Positions 54,598 to 63,885 of a stretch of DNA of 64,000 nt are shown one piece after another. Numbering within the stretch: the stretch's first letter is position 1; every line of letters begins with the position of its first letter. Made by a program: the position numbers and the translations under genes. The stretch is from NCBI GenBank assembly GCA_028277395.1, contig JANQGJ010000022.1, forward strand, positions 83,810-147,809, read 5' to 3'. Under the pieces are notes generated by a model. The model was not told the DNA's origin and made no database searches. It saw only the letters and a program-made list of their open reading frames with translations. The stretch is from Bacteroidales bacterium. GTDB taxonomy: Bacteria > Bacteroidota > Bacteroidia > Bacteroidales > F082.

Positions 54598-55181
54598 TGA
54601 CAGTTTACCGCAGCGATCATTATAAATCAAAATCTATGAAATTAATTTCAAAATTAATATACTATATATTTGGTTGGAAAGCAGAAGGAAATGTTCCTGA
54701 AGGTATTACAAAAGCCATTTTTATTATTGCCCCTCATACCAGTAACTGGGATTTTTACATTGGCAGATTATATTGTTGGATGCACAGATTGCCAATAAAC
54801 CTTTTAATTAAAAAAGAAGCATTTAAATGGCCCGTTGGCTGGTTTTTAAAACAAGCCGGAGGAATACCGGTTGACAGAAGCAAAGCAACCAGTAAAGTTG
54901 TGCAAATAGTGAAAATGTTCAACGAACGTGATCCCATGCTGCTGGCAATTACCCCAGAAGGTACCCGAAAGAGATCTGACAGATGGAAAATGGGATTCTA
55001 CCATATAGCAGTTCAGGCTAATGTTCCAATACTTTTATCGTATATTGATTATGAAAAAAAAATAGCCGGTATAGGTCCTCCATTCTACCCCACAGGTAAC
55101 GTTGAAGAGGATTTTAAGAAGATTGAAGATTTTTACAGGGGAAGAAAAGCTAAATATCCTGATCAGTTCAATCTATCATAG
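54597..55181 (+). CDS. 1-acyl-glycerol-3-phosphate acyltransferase (PlsC-like)
   Basis: The 194-residue protein has the acyltransferase motif I APHTSNWDFYIGRLY with His and Asp spaced as HxxxxD, and the acyl-acceptor motif EGTRKRSDRWKMG. It should add the second acyl chain in phospholipid synthesis or a related ester. A start at MKLISKLIYY (12 residues later) is an alternative. It overlaps the response-regulator stop by one base, an unusual pairing that may link lipid synthesis to the signalling operon. Confidence 0.88.
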   Translation: MTVYRSDHYKSKSMKLISKLIYYIFGWKAEGNVPEGITKAIFIIAPHTSNWDFYIGRLYCWMHRLPINLLIKKEAFKWPVGWFLKQAGGIPVDRSKATSKVVQIVKMFNERDPMLLAITPEGTRKRSDRWKMGFYHIAVQANVPILLSYIDYEKKIAGIGPPFYPTGNVEEDFKKIEDFYRGRKAKYPDQFNLS

Positions 55182-55238
55182 ATATTTAATTTAGTATAAC
55201 TAATCCGTGATGTTAAATGAAGAGCGGTGTATTTTTAA

Positions 55239-55246
55239 TATCTTTG
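55239..55246 (+). promoter_or_regulatory. -7 promoter element of the PEGA protein
   Basis: TATCTTTG matches TAnnTTTG; the leader to the ATG at 55390 would be about 135 bases, unusually long. Confidence 0.5.
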
Positions 55247-55389
55247 TAATTTAAAATCGATTTAAATAATTCCTGTTAAAGGAAACCACAATAGAAATTA
55301 TGTAAATAAAAACATTGATCCGGGAAGGAAGAATACAATTTCAATGTCTGTATTTCCTCCTTCAATTTAAAACTGTAAAACAAAAGTAA

Positions 55390-56070
55390 ATGAAAAGAAA
55401 TTACACCTTTTTGAGTATTGTTTTGGTATTCATTTTTAGTTCATTGATATCTGTTGATGCCTTTGCAGGTAAAAAAAAGGTTCAGCTAAGCACATCCGAG
55501 CCTGATGCAGAAATATATATCGATGGAAAACTGATGGGAAAAGGTCAGGCTGAGGTACTTATTTTAAACAACAGTTGCGTTACTGTTAAAGTTGAGAAAA
55601 TAGGATTTCTGGTTGAAACTATAACTTTCTGCAATAAAAAACATAGTGCAACACCTCCTAAAACATATTACCTTGAGATGAAAAGAGATGATGCATATGA
55701 TGCTTCGATCCAAACTGATATTGCAAACATTGATATCGAACTTAAAACAACTAAAAGTGAAGTGGATGCCTGGAAACTGATCAGCATGATCATTACTTCT
55801 TATTTTGATGTAATTGAAGTTACTGACCGTGAAACAGGATACCTCAGAACCTCCTGGGTAGTGCAGGCGTTTAATCAGAACACAATAAGAACCAGAATGA
55901 TTGTGAAACTTGGTGATACAGACCCTCTTACCTATAAAATTAAACTGGTAAGTGAAGAATCAAGGATGGCAGGAACAAGTGTTAAAAGAGATGAATTGTA
56001 CCGTGAATGGGACAGAGTATTAAGGAAATACGAAAATGTTATAGATGAATTACTGTCACGGTTAAACTAA
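55390..56070 (+). CDS. exported PEGA-domain protein
   Basis: The 226-residue protein has a signal peptide (about 1-26, ending VDAFAG) and a PEGA-like beta domain (about 30-105; LSTSEPDAEIYIDGKLMGKG). The C-terminal half is mixed alpha/beta with VDAWKLISMIITSYFDVIEV and is not recognised. PEGA domains are thought to aid envelope binding. A long leader and a shared terminator with the rhomboid gene mark its edges. Confidence 0.82.
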   Translation: MKRNYTFLSIVLVFIFSSLISVDAFAGKKKVQLSTSEPDAEIYIDGKLMGKGQAEVLILNNSCVTVKVEKIGFLVETITFCNKKHSATPPKTYYLEMKRDDAYDASIQTDIANIDIELKTTKSEVDAWKLISMIITSYFDVIEVTDRETGYLRTSWVVQAFNQNTIRTRMIVKLGDTDPLTYKIKLVSEESRMAGTSVKRDELYREWDRVLRKYENVIDELLSRLN

Positions 56071-56087
56071 AAGGAATACAATCAACT

Positions 56088-56125
56088 AAAAAGCGTTACA
56101 GGATTGATCATTGTAACGCTTTTTT
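56088..56125. terminator. bidirectional terminator
   Basis: AAGCGTTACA and TGTAACGCTT form a strong stem with A-run on the left and T-run on the right, so it can end both the PEGA gene (+) and the rhomboid gene (-), whose last codons it borders. Confidence 0.92.
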
Positions 56126-56774
56126 ATTGTTTAATTTTCCAGTAAGCATTCTCATCATCATCATGTTGCTCCTCTTCAAGTTCCCAGGAATATTTCTTAG
56201 GTTGTGGCCCGGATTTACGATAGTAAATTGCCATAATTAATCCTGAAACAGCTCCTCCAAGGTGGCCCTCCCAGCTAACATTTTTTTCCTTTGGATAGAA
56301 ATCAGGAAAAACTCCCCATATCAGACTGCCATACAAAAATGTTACAATCAGAGCCAGGGCTGCCAACCTGGTATCTTTCCTTATAATACCACTTACAAAC
56401 AGAAAGCCTGACAGTCCATATATTATACCACTGGCACCAATATGCCATGATGGCCGACCACTGAACCAAACCCAGATTCCTGATAAAAACCAGATTCCCA
56501 GAAGAACTCTGAATGCGATACTCCGATAAAAATAAAAAAGTGCTGTCGCAAGTACAATAGTGGGTGCAGTGTTAGCAATTAAATGGTCCCAGCTCCCATG
56601 AATAAACGGCATAAGGAAAATACCCTGAATACCTTTTAGTTCTAACGGATAGTTTCCAAATGTTGTAAATTTTATATCAAAACTATATTCTATCAGCTTA
56701 ACAGCCCACATAACTACAATCAACGAAAATGGGATTAAAACCGAATAAACTAACTTTCTTTTTTCTTCTTTCAT
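56124..56774 (-). CDS. rhomboid-family intramembrane serine protease
   Basis: The 216-residue protein has six hydrophobic segments. The catalytic dyad is Ser115 in HIGASGIIYGLSG and His171 in WEGHLGGAVSG, with His64 and Asn68 in HGSWDHLIANT. It cuts membrane segments of client proteins. The C-terminal tail is acidic and rich in Asp and Glu (EEEQHDDDE). All catalytic residues are present, so activity is expected. Confidence 0.93.
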   Translation of the reverse strand: MKEEKRKLVYSVLIPFSLIVVMWAVKLIEYSFDIKFTTFGNYPLELKGIQGIFLMPFIHGSWDHLIANTAPTIVLATALFYFYRSIAFRVLLGIWFLSGIWVWFSGRPSWHIGASGIIYGLSGFLFVSGIIRKDTRLAALALIVTFLYGSLIWGVFPDFYPKEKNVSWEGHLGGAVSGLIMAIYYRKSGPQPKKYSWELEEEQHDDDENAYWKIKQ

Positions 56775-56894
56775 GTGTTTAAAATTTTGTAATTTACTGA
56801 AATAAAAGCAATTCCAAAATTCCTGACAGATGGAACCGCTTCGCTTTATTCACAAACTATTCTACCTTATATGATTTCATGAATCTTCGATTTC

Positions 56895-56967
56895 CCATAA
56901 ACTTTTTTAATCATATTCGGTATGGTATGCCTGCCTGTTCGGCATACAGGCTTAAATAAGTTTATGG
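56895..56967. repeat. 73-bp palindromic element with nested hairpin
   Basis: Outer arms CCATAAACTTTTTTAA (56895-56910) and TTAAATAAGTTTATGG (56952-56967) pair in 15 of 16 positions. Inside, GTATGCC (56925) and GGCATAC (56941) form a second perfect stem around TGCCTGTTC. It could be a small non-autonomous element, an RNA or a terminator. The loop word GCCTGCCTG recurs at 61439. Confidence 0.8.
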
Positions 56968-57071
56968 TCATTTCATGTTGTAATATGCTCTTAAACTGAA
57001 TTATTATAGATTTCCATCCTCAAATAGCGTGCCTTTATTAAGAAATTGTTAATTGGATAAAATCAAATACT

Positions 57072-57079
57072 AACTTTGC
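57072..57079 (+). promoter_or_regulatory. -7 promoter element of the lipoprotein at 57113
   Basis: TAACTTTG matches TAnnTTTG, 33 bases before the GTG start at 57113. Confidence 0.65.
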
Positions 57080-57112
57080 TGATAAGAAGTTACTAACTTA
57101 AATTCTATCAAA

Positions 57113-58066
57113 GTGTATAAAAACATTTTTACTATTGTACTTATTACATTGATTTCTGTTTCATGTGCTGAAAAAAATGTGATGGACATAACTATTTCTG
57201 AACCAAAATCAATACATCTCGAAACTTTACCTTCTGCATCCGGAATAGCTATTTTTGACAATCACATATTCATTGTGGGTGATGATTCACCATGGCTATA
57301 TTCAAGTACAAGCGACTATCGGATTACCAGGAGTGTAAAACTATCAGGTATTGATTCAACGGTTAATGGCAGGGTTCCAAAAATGATAAAAGCTGATTTT
57401 GAGTGTGCTGAATTACTTGATCATGATACATCAATCGTAGTTGTTTCTTCAGGTTCAAAAACAGGATCACGAGATACAGCATACATACTAAATCTCAACA
57501 ACAAAACCGCCCCACACCGTAAAAATCTTCGACCACTATTCGAACAGATCAGGAAAAAGTCAAATCTTGATACTAAAAATGAGATAAACATAGAAGGTTT
57601 GACCTTTTGTAGCAATTATGCATATTTGTTGCACAGAGGGAACGTTAGTGAGAACATTATTATCAGATTATCATTAAAAGAAACTATTGATTATCTAAAA
57701 AATGATGTTCCGGTACCGGATTTCGAAATTTTCAGATTTAATCTGCCCGTTTTAAATGGTGTATCATCCGGGTTTTCCGGTGCATGTATGTTACCTGGTA
57801 ATTCCGGGATAGTTTTTTCAGCATCAATGGAAGATACCGGTGATGAAATCAATGACGGGAAAGTACTGGGTAGCTACATAGGAGTAATACCACTGACATC
57901 CATGTCAGAAGGAAAATTCACAGCAACACTGCTAACAACCAATGGTGTACCGCTGGAAAAAAAGATTGAAGGTCTTTCAATTAAAAACAGAAATGAAATA
58001 ATATCTGTTTGTGATAATGACGACGGTACATCAGATATAATTCTTTTTGAAATAGAATTTTATTAA
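57113..58066 (+). CDS. lipoprotein, probable beta-propeller (DUF6929-like)
   Basis: The 317-residue product starts with GTG and has lipobox ISVSC followed by AEKNVMD. The body repeats four- to five-strand blades, with SASGIAIFDNHIFIVGDDSPW near the start, given here by its core SASGIAIFDNHIFIVGDD, and INIEGLTF in the middle, similar to DUF6929/phytase-like propellers, but I am not certain of the family. It would be anchored in the outer membrane. Function is unknown. Confidence 0.7.
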   Translation: MYKNIFTIVLITLISVSCAEKNVMDITISEPKSIHLETLPSASGIAIFDNHIFIVGDDSPWLYSSTSDYRITRSVKLSGIDSTVNGRVPKMIKADFECAELLDHDTSIVVVSSGSKTGSRDTAYILNLNNKTAPHRKNLRPLFEQIRKKSNLDTKNEINIEGLTFCSNYAYLLHRGNVSENIIIRLSLKETIDYLKNDVPVPDFEIFRFNLPVLNGVSSGFSGACMLPGNSGIVFSASMEDTGDEINDGKVLGSYIGVIPLTSMSEGKFTATLLTTNGVPLEKKIEGLSIKNRNEIISVCDNDDGTSDIILFEIEFY

Positions 58067-58129
58067 TTTTTTAGTAAATAGTGACCCTTATGATTATTAT
58101 TTGTCATTGTGTCATGATAAACCCTAAAA

Positions 58130-60481
58130 TTGAACAAATTGAAAAGCATTACTATATTAATTACATTCTTTATAATCATACTATCTTGCAGAGTTGCACT
58201 ACCGGAAACACTTAAGGCGACTACACTAAGTGGCTATGTTACAGATGCATCCAATGGAGAGTCATTACCGGGAGCAACAGTTATTATTAAAGAATTGAAA
58301 ATAGGAACCGTTACCAACAATTACGGTTTTTATTCCATAAGTTTACCAAAAGATGAATATACTGTTGTGTGTTCCTATCTTGGATATGCTGATAAATCCT
58401 TCACCATCAACCTAAAGTCTGATACAACAATCAATATTGAATTGTTTGTATCAAGTCATGAGCTTACGGAAGTAGAGGTTATGGATCAATCAATAAATGC
58501 TAATATAACAAGTTCACAGATGAGTGTGAACAAGATATCAGGTAAAACCATTCAGTCTATTCCTGCTTTAATGGGAGAAGTTGATTTAATAAAAGCATTA
58601 CAATTACTTCCCGGAGTTAAGTTTGTAGCTGAAGGATCTTCAGGTTTAAGTATTCGTGGTGGTAGTCCCGACCAGAATCTGATCCTTCTTGATGAAGCAA
58701 CCGTTTATAATGCAGGCCATTTAATGGGCTTCTTTTCTGTCTTTAACAATGATGCCGTAAAAAGTGTTGAGCTGTTTAAAGGTGACCTGCCTGCAAAATA
58801 TGGCGGCAGGCTTGCATCATTGATCGATGTCAGAATGAAAGACGGAAATGCAAAAGGATTTCATGGTAACGGAGGTATTGGACTTATATCCAGCCGATTA
58901 TTACTTGAAGGTCCTGTTATTAAAGATAAAGCGTCATTTATGGTTTCAGGGCGAAGATCTTATGCCGACCTGTTTCTCAGACTTTCAAGTGATGAAAACA
59001 TACGAAACAATATATTATATTTTTATGATCTAAATGCTAAGATAAACTATTCTATTGATAATAAGAATCATATATTCCTGTCAGGATATACCGGGAAAGA
59101 TGTTTTTAAAAATGGTGGTTTTGAAATGAAATGGGGAAATACAACCGGAACTTTGAGATGGAACCACATTTTTCATGAGAAACTATTTTCAAACTTTACT
59201 TTTGTTGCAAGTAAGTTCAACTATAATCTTGGTATCCCGGAAGGAAATGAAAGTGCGTTCAACTGGGGCTCTTCTCTTACAGATTATAACCTGAAAAGTG
59301 ATTTCAACTGGTACTACAATACTAACAATACAATTACTTTTGGTTTTTCAGTCCTGCATCACACTTTTTACCCGGGAAAAATAGAGGGTTATGGAGAAGA
59401 CTCTTTTATTACCGGGTATTCTGTACCTAATAATTATGCGCTTGAGAGTGGTATTTACATTGGTAATGAACAGAAAATCGGATCACTGGTTGTTCTGAAA
59501 TACGGATTACGCTATAGTATTTTTAATAATATTGGTCCGGGTACTTCTTTTGGGTTTGATGATGAAGGAAATGTTGTGGATTCAACGAATTACTCAAATA
59601 ATGATTTTTACAATACTTATTCAGGGTTTGAACCTCGCGTAGGTGTAGTGTTCCTGCTAAATGAAATATCATCAATAAAGGCAGGTTATTCAAAAAATAT
59701 TCAATATATCCAGCAGGCTCAAAATTCGACAGCAGGATCACCATTACACATTTGGTTTCCTGCAAGTCCTAATGTATTACCACAAACAGGGCATCAGTTT
59801 GCATTGGGTTATTTCAGGAATTTCAAAGAAGGTACCATTGAAACTTCTGTTGAAGGATATTACAAGTTAACCAACGATGCAATAGACTTTCGAGACCATG
59901 CAGAATTACTCCTTAATAAACATTTTGAAGGCGAACTGCTCCGTGGAAAAGGCTGGAGTTACGGATTGGAGTTTATGCTAAAAAAAAAAACAGGAAAACT
60001 CTCAGGTTGGGCAAGTTATACCATATCTAAAACATTGCGTAAGATTGATGGTATTAATTTCAACGACCCCTACCCTGCCCCATATGATCGTCCCCACGAT
60101 ATTTCAATTGTAGCAAACTATCAGCTAAACAAAAAAATAAGCCTGGGATTTACATGGGTGTATTCAACCGGCCAACCTGTTACCTTCCCGGTAGGAAGAT
60201 TTGAATACAACAATACAATAGTTCCTGTGTACTCTGAAAGAAACAGTTACAGAATGGCTGATTATCACAGATTAGACTTATCATTCACATATATAATTAA
60301 CAATAACCCTGAGAAGAAATGGCATAGTGAGTTCAACATATCGCTATACAATGCATACAGCAGGAAAAATCCCTACCTGATCAGTTTCCAGAGCAGTGAA
60401 GATAATCTGAATATAACTTATGCTGAGATGACTTATTTATTTGGAATTGTACCAGCATTCACCTATAACTTTAAATTTTGA
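58130..60481 (+). CDS. TonB-dependent outer membrane receptor with carboxypeptidase-like domain
   Basis: The 783-residue protein starts with TTG. A hydrophobic leader ending near LSC precedes a CarboxypepD_reg-like domain (about 33-115; LSGYVTDASNGESLPGATVI) and a plug (about 125-230; ALQLLPGVKFVAEGSSGLSIRGG, given by its core QLLPGVKFVAEGSSGLSIRG). The barrel follows to the terminal KF. Its length is on the short side for such receptors. The DUF4249 gene directly downstream is its usual partner. It probably imports a nutrient or metal complex; substrate unknown. Confidence 0.88.
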   Translation: MNKLKSITILITFFIIILSCRVALPETLKATTLSGYVTDASNGESLPGATVIIKELKIGTVTNNYGFYSISLPKDEYTVVCSYLGYADKSFTINLKSDTTINIELFVSSHELTEVEVMDQSINANITSSQMSVNKISGKTIQSIPALMGEVDLIKALQLLPGVKFVAEGSSGLSIRGGSPDQNLILLDEATVYNAGHLMGFFSVFNNDAVKSVELFKGDLPAKYGGRLASLIDVRMKDGNAKGFHGNGGIGLISSRLLLEGPVIKDKASFMVSGRRSYADLFLRLSSDENIRNNILYFYDLNAKINYSIDNKNHIFLSGYTGKDVFKNGGFEMKWGNTTGTLRWNHIFHEKLFSNFTFVASKFNYNLGIPEGNESAFNWGSSLTDYNLKSDFNWYYNTNNTITFGFSVLHHTFYPGKIEGYGEDSFITGYSVPNNYALESGIYIGNEQKIGSLVVLKYGLRYSIFNNIGPGTSFGFDDEGNVVDSTNYSNNDFYNTYSGFEPRVGVVFLLNEISSIKAGYSKNIQYIQQAQNSTAGSPLHIWFPASPNVLPQTGHQFALGYFRNFKEGTIETSVEGYYKLTNDAIDFRDHAELLLNKHFEGELLRGKGWSYGLEFMLKKKTGKLSGWASYTISKTLRKIDGINFNDPYPAPYDRPHDISIVANYQLNKKISLGFTWVYSTGQPVTFPVGRFEYNNTIVPVYSERNSYRMADYHRLDLSFTYIINNNPEKKWHSEFNISLYNAYSRKNPYLISFQSSEDNLNITYAEMTYLFGIVPAFTYNFKF

Positions 60482-60485
60482 TATC

Positions 60486-61388
60486 ATGAACATCAATAAA
60501 CATAGCGTCAATAAAAACTGTAAGGATATTAAGCTTTCTATGATGTTAAGGATATCAAGGATGGCAATAGTGGTAATTTTGTCAGCAATTATATTTAATT
60601 CCTGTACGGAAAAAATAGACATTGATCTTGGCACGACCTATACAAGGTTAACAGTTGAAGGTTATATAACTCCCGAAGAAAATGCACAATTTGTAAGATT
60701 AACCAAAACTTCGGATTATTTTGCAAATAAACCATCCCCTGCTGTAACAGGTGCAAGCGTTACGGTTGATGATGGCATATCCCATATTGAGTTTATCGAA
60801 GACAGTACCAAGCCAGGATACTACTATGCACCATCGGATTACCTTGGTGTTCCGGGAACCACATACAAACTGAATATTGATCTTGAAGAAGAAATAAATG
60901 GAAGCCTCAATTACAGGGCTGAAGAAACTATGCCTTTTCCAGCCGACAGGGTTGACTCAATTGCATTGGAATATAATGATCTGTGGGAGATGTGGATGGT
61001 TAAACTATATGCATGGGAACCTCCAACAACTGATTTTTATATGTTCAACGGCATGGTAAACGGGGTTCTGATCACTGATACTGTATCAAGCAAGAGTATC
61101 AGTGATGACAGACTATTTAACGGAAACTACACTGCCGGCGCTGTTGTTCTTGTGATAAATGAAGAAGATATTGAAGATGGTGATACATTTACTTTGATAT
61201 TATCAAATATTACTGAAAAATATGCAAACTTCATGATGGATGTCCAGGTGGAGATCCAGCCTCATGATCCAATGTTCAGCGGCCCTCCGGCAAACGTAAG
61301 GAGCAACATCAGCAATGATGGTACGGGTTATTTTTCAGCTTATCCTTCTGTTTACAGATCAACTATTGCCAGGTATACTGATGATTGA
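60486..61388 (+). CDS. DUF4249 lipoprotein
   Basis: The 300-residue protein begins at 60486 (MNINKHSVNK) with a hydrophobic stretch and lipobox IFNSC. The mature N-terminus EKIDIDLGTTYTRLTVEGYI and the SVTVDDGISHIEF region match DUF4249, which is found beside TonB-dependent receptors of this type in Bacteroidota. The receptor stop and this ATG are four bases apart. An earlier start inside the receptor gene is possible but gives no better signal. It is probably the receptor's surface partner. Confidence 0.85.
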   Translation: MNINKHSVNKNCKDIKLSMMLRISRMAIVVILSAIIFNSCTEKIDIDLGTTYTRLTVEGYITPEENAQFVRLTKTSDYFANKPSPAVTGASVTVDDGISHIEFIEDSTKPGYYYAPSDYLGVPGTTYKLNIDLEEEINGSLNYRAEETMPFPADRVDSIALEYNDLWEMWMVKLYAWEPPTTDFYMFNGMVNGVLITDTVSSKSISDDRLFNGNYTAGAVVLVINEEDIEDGDTFTLILSNITEKYANFMMDVQVEIQPHDPMFSGPPANVRSNISNDGTGYFSAYPSVYRSTIARYTDD

Positions 61389-61435
61389 GGATTGGTTGTT
61401 TCGGGCAACTATAGTTGAGGTTTATTTTAGGAGTC

Positions 61436-61464
61436 AGGCCTGCCTGTCGGCTAGCTGATGGCAG
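61436..61464. repeat. imperfect palindrome CTGCC/GGCAG
   Basis: CTGCC at 61440 and GGCAG at 61460 flank a nested TCGGC/GCTGA stem. It shares GCCTGCCTG with the 56895 element and lies between two convergent genes. A perfect 12-bp palindrome ATAACTAGTTAT sits nearby at 61477-61488. Confidence 0.45.
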
Positions 61465-61538
61465 ATCTATACATCAATAACTAGTTATCCAGTTTAGGAG
61501 AGGGATACTTTCCTCTACAATCAGGAACGCCTGTTTCG

Positions 61539-61961
61539 TCACTTCGCCCCTATAACCAATCTGCATTTTATTTTGTCGTTGGGGCGGCTACCTGCTGAAT
61601 TTTTAAGTATAACCCTGTAGCCACCATCTTCTTTTGGTGAGAAATTTAAGATTGCATAACCGGAAACCCTGTCTTCTCTTGCAACCATTCTACCATCAAG
61701 TGTTGTTACATACAACTCAAAATCAGATACTCCATGAGTTTCATTAAATCCGGCAACACAGTACCTTAAATATGTAACACAAAATATATCAACTGATATT
61801 GAGTCATTCAAAGCAAGGTGTTTAGTTTCATCTATTCCTACAATATAGTCAGTGCGTTTCATCATCTTATAGACAGACTCTTTAATAACCTGGCCGCTGA
61901 TATCACCAATTATTATAATTAAATAAACTACCGTTAATAAGTATGATTTCATTAAATTCAA
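61539..61961 (-). CDS. exported protein of unknown function
   Basis: The 140-residue protein has a signal peptide (about 1-24, ending DISGQ). The remaining beta-rich domain contains YIVGIDETKHLALNDSISVDI, given here by its core IDETKHLALNDSIS, and FELYVTTLDGRMVAREDRVSG, and ends KCRLVIGAK. I do not recognise it; a small beta sandwich is plausible. It follows the degenerate kinase gene after 8 bases on the same strand, so it may be the kinase's co-expressed periplasmic partner. Confidence 0.7.
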   Translation of the reverse strand: MNLMKSYLLTVVYLIIIIGDISGQVIKESVYKMMKRTDYIVGIDETKHLALNDSISVDIFCVTYLRYCVAGFNETHGVSDFELYVTTLDGRMVAREDRVSGYAILNFSPKEDGGYRVILKNSAGSRPNDKIKCRLVIGAK

Positions 61962-61969
61962 TTATAGGT

Positions 61970-62704
61970 TTATTTGATTCTTTGTATTTCATTAATACGA
62001 TCATACCCTTCCGGAAGTATAATCTGAAGAGTAACTCCTTCCTTTCCATCACTAACAATCTCAATATCTGCATTAAGCTGATTTAGGATTTCATTGATAA
62101 AAACATGATAAATAATCCGTATTTCACCAAGATACATTTTATCCTTCAGAGTACTCATTAACCTGAATGGATTGTGAATTAATGGTGTTTTTGAGTACGG
62201 AATACCCTTTGCAGTTTCTTTTACATTTATAATTGACATTGAATCCTGAATCAGAAAAGTCAGTTCAATATCCGGTTCATCTATGATATACCTAATATTA
62301 TTAAACAGTACATGGAGTAAATTAAAGACAGATTCATAGTCAAATTTCATTATTTTTGAACTGTGCGAAGAAAGACGTAACCTGACTTTTGAATCCCAGG
62401 GTATTCCAATCGAATTATTAACTTCCAGTTCGAGTTTTTTGACAAAAGGTATTACATCAACCAGGTTTGTATAAGTGTTGTTATAACCTGCTTTAAACCT
62501 TGATAAACAAGAAATAACATTCATCAGGTGTGATAATTTATATGCAGCATGATTCATAAACTTGATTTTTTCCTGATTATCCTGATAAGTATCTTTTGAA
62601 AATAAGTTTATACTTCCTGATATAGTTTGAAGCTGAGTCCGAATTTCATGATTTAGAAGTTTAATCAGATTGTACAATTCCTCAATATTATTGTCATATA
62701 ACAT
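61970..62704 (-). CDS. small cytoplasmic histidine-kinase-like protein, degenerate ATP lid
   Basis: The 244-residue protein has an H-box LNHEIRTQLQTISGS near residue 18, then a helical pair, and a kinase-like C-terminal domain ending ISCLSRFKAG then QIILPEGYD. The N-box is weak (VLFNNIRYIID), G1 reads ETAKGIPYS without the usual Asp, and no clear G2 is present. It lacks a sensor domain and membrane segment, so it may be a phosphotransfer protein or an inactive kinase. It is 8 bases before the small exported protein gene. Confidence 0.75.
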   Translation of the reverse strand: MLYDNNIEELYNLIKLLNHEIRTQLQTISGSINLFSKDTYQDNQEKIKFMNHAAYKLSHLMNVISCLSRFKAGYNNTYTNLVDVIPFVKKLELEVNNSIGIPWDSKVRLRLSSHSSKIMKFDYESVFNLLHVLFNNIRYIIDEPDIELTFLIQDSMSIINVKETAKGIPYSKTPLIHNPFRLMSTLKDKMYLGEIRIIYHVFINEILNQLNADIEIVSDGKEGVTLQIILPEGYDRINEIQRIK

Positions 62705-62944
62705 AAGCTACAATTTATTTGTGGTTGCAATATGGTAAGGTAATTTCGATTTTACGGGTTTTTAAACGTTGCAAACTATATTTCGGGCGTTTCAAAATTT
62801 CGTTCTTTGATAGAAATTATCAAGAACAGGACAAAACTTATATTTACTACCTGAATTTGATAGTTTTGCTATTATTGACCTTTTCCAAAAAATGGTTATC
62901 TTCATCTTTATTTCCATCATCTTTAGCCCTTATCCGATCATACC

Positions 62945-63885
62945 TTATGGTCCTCCCCCTCCCCAGGCTGACGGTATGTTGTAATAGTTATTTAGTCCAG
63001 TACAATTATAAAAACAACCTGTTCCTGTTGCCGAAGAGTGTGTATTCCACAGTTCCGGCGCATTACCTGTTAAATCTGTATCATTACTGAAACAATAACT
63101 GAAATCAGTTACATTAATGCAATTGTTGAACAAGCCGTCAGGAATAGAGGTTATAGATGTATTACGGAAACAAAAACTGAAATCAGTTACAGCGGTGCAA
63201 TTGTCAAACAAGTTGTCAGGGATAGAGGACAAGGAGGTACAATTACCGAAACACTCTGTGAAATCAGTTACATTAATGCAATTGTTGAACAAGCCGGCAG
63301 GAATAGAGGTTATAGATGTATAACGGAAACAATAACTGAAATCAGTTACAGCGGTGCAATTGTCAAACAAGTTGTCAGGGATAGAGGACAAGGGAGAACA
63401 ATAATAGAAACAATTACTGAAATTAGTTACATCGGGGCAATTGTTGAACAAACCTGAAGGAATAGAGGACAAGGAGGTACATCTACTGAAACAAGAACTG
63501 AAATTAGTTACAACGGTGCAATTGTCAAACAGACCGGTGGGGATAGTGGACAAGGAAGAACACTGATTGAAACACCAACTGAAATCAGTTACAGCGGTGC
63601 AATTGTCAAACAGACCGGTGGGGATAGTGGACAAGGAGGAACACATACTGAAACAAGAACTGAGTTCAGTTACAGCAGTGCAATAGTCAAACAAGTTGTC
63701 AGGGATAGAAGACAAGGAGGAACACAAACTGAAACAATTACGGAAATTAGTTACATTGGGGCAATTGTCAAACAGGCTGGTGGGGATAGAGGACAAGGAG
63801 GTACAATAATAGAAACAACCACCAAAATCAGTTACAGCGGTACAATAGTCAAACAGGCCGTCGGAGATAGGGGACAAAGAAGAAC
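62945..63885 (-). repeat. tandem 78-81-bp coding repeats
   Basis: About ten in-frame units of 81 bp, two of them 78 bp, encode the Cys-rich repeats. Neighbouring units are close in DNA sequence, so copy number may vary by recombination. They are coding, not a CRISPR array. Confidence 0.8.

Larger units (their letters stand above)
56775..57112. other. intergenic gap with palindromic element
   Basis: About 340 bases between the rhomboid gene and the lipoprotein gene. It holds the 73-bp palindromic element at 56895-56967 and the -7 element at 57072-57079. No gene is seen. Confidence 0.75.

Noticed and set aside
62945..63885. CRISPR-like regular repeats
   Set aside because: Units are 78-81 bp, in frame and coding, without repeat-spacer structure.
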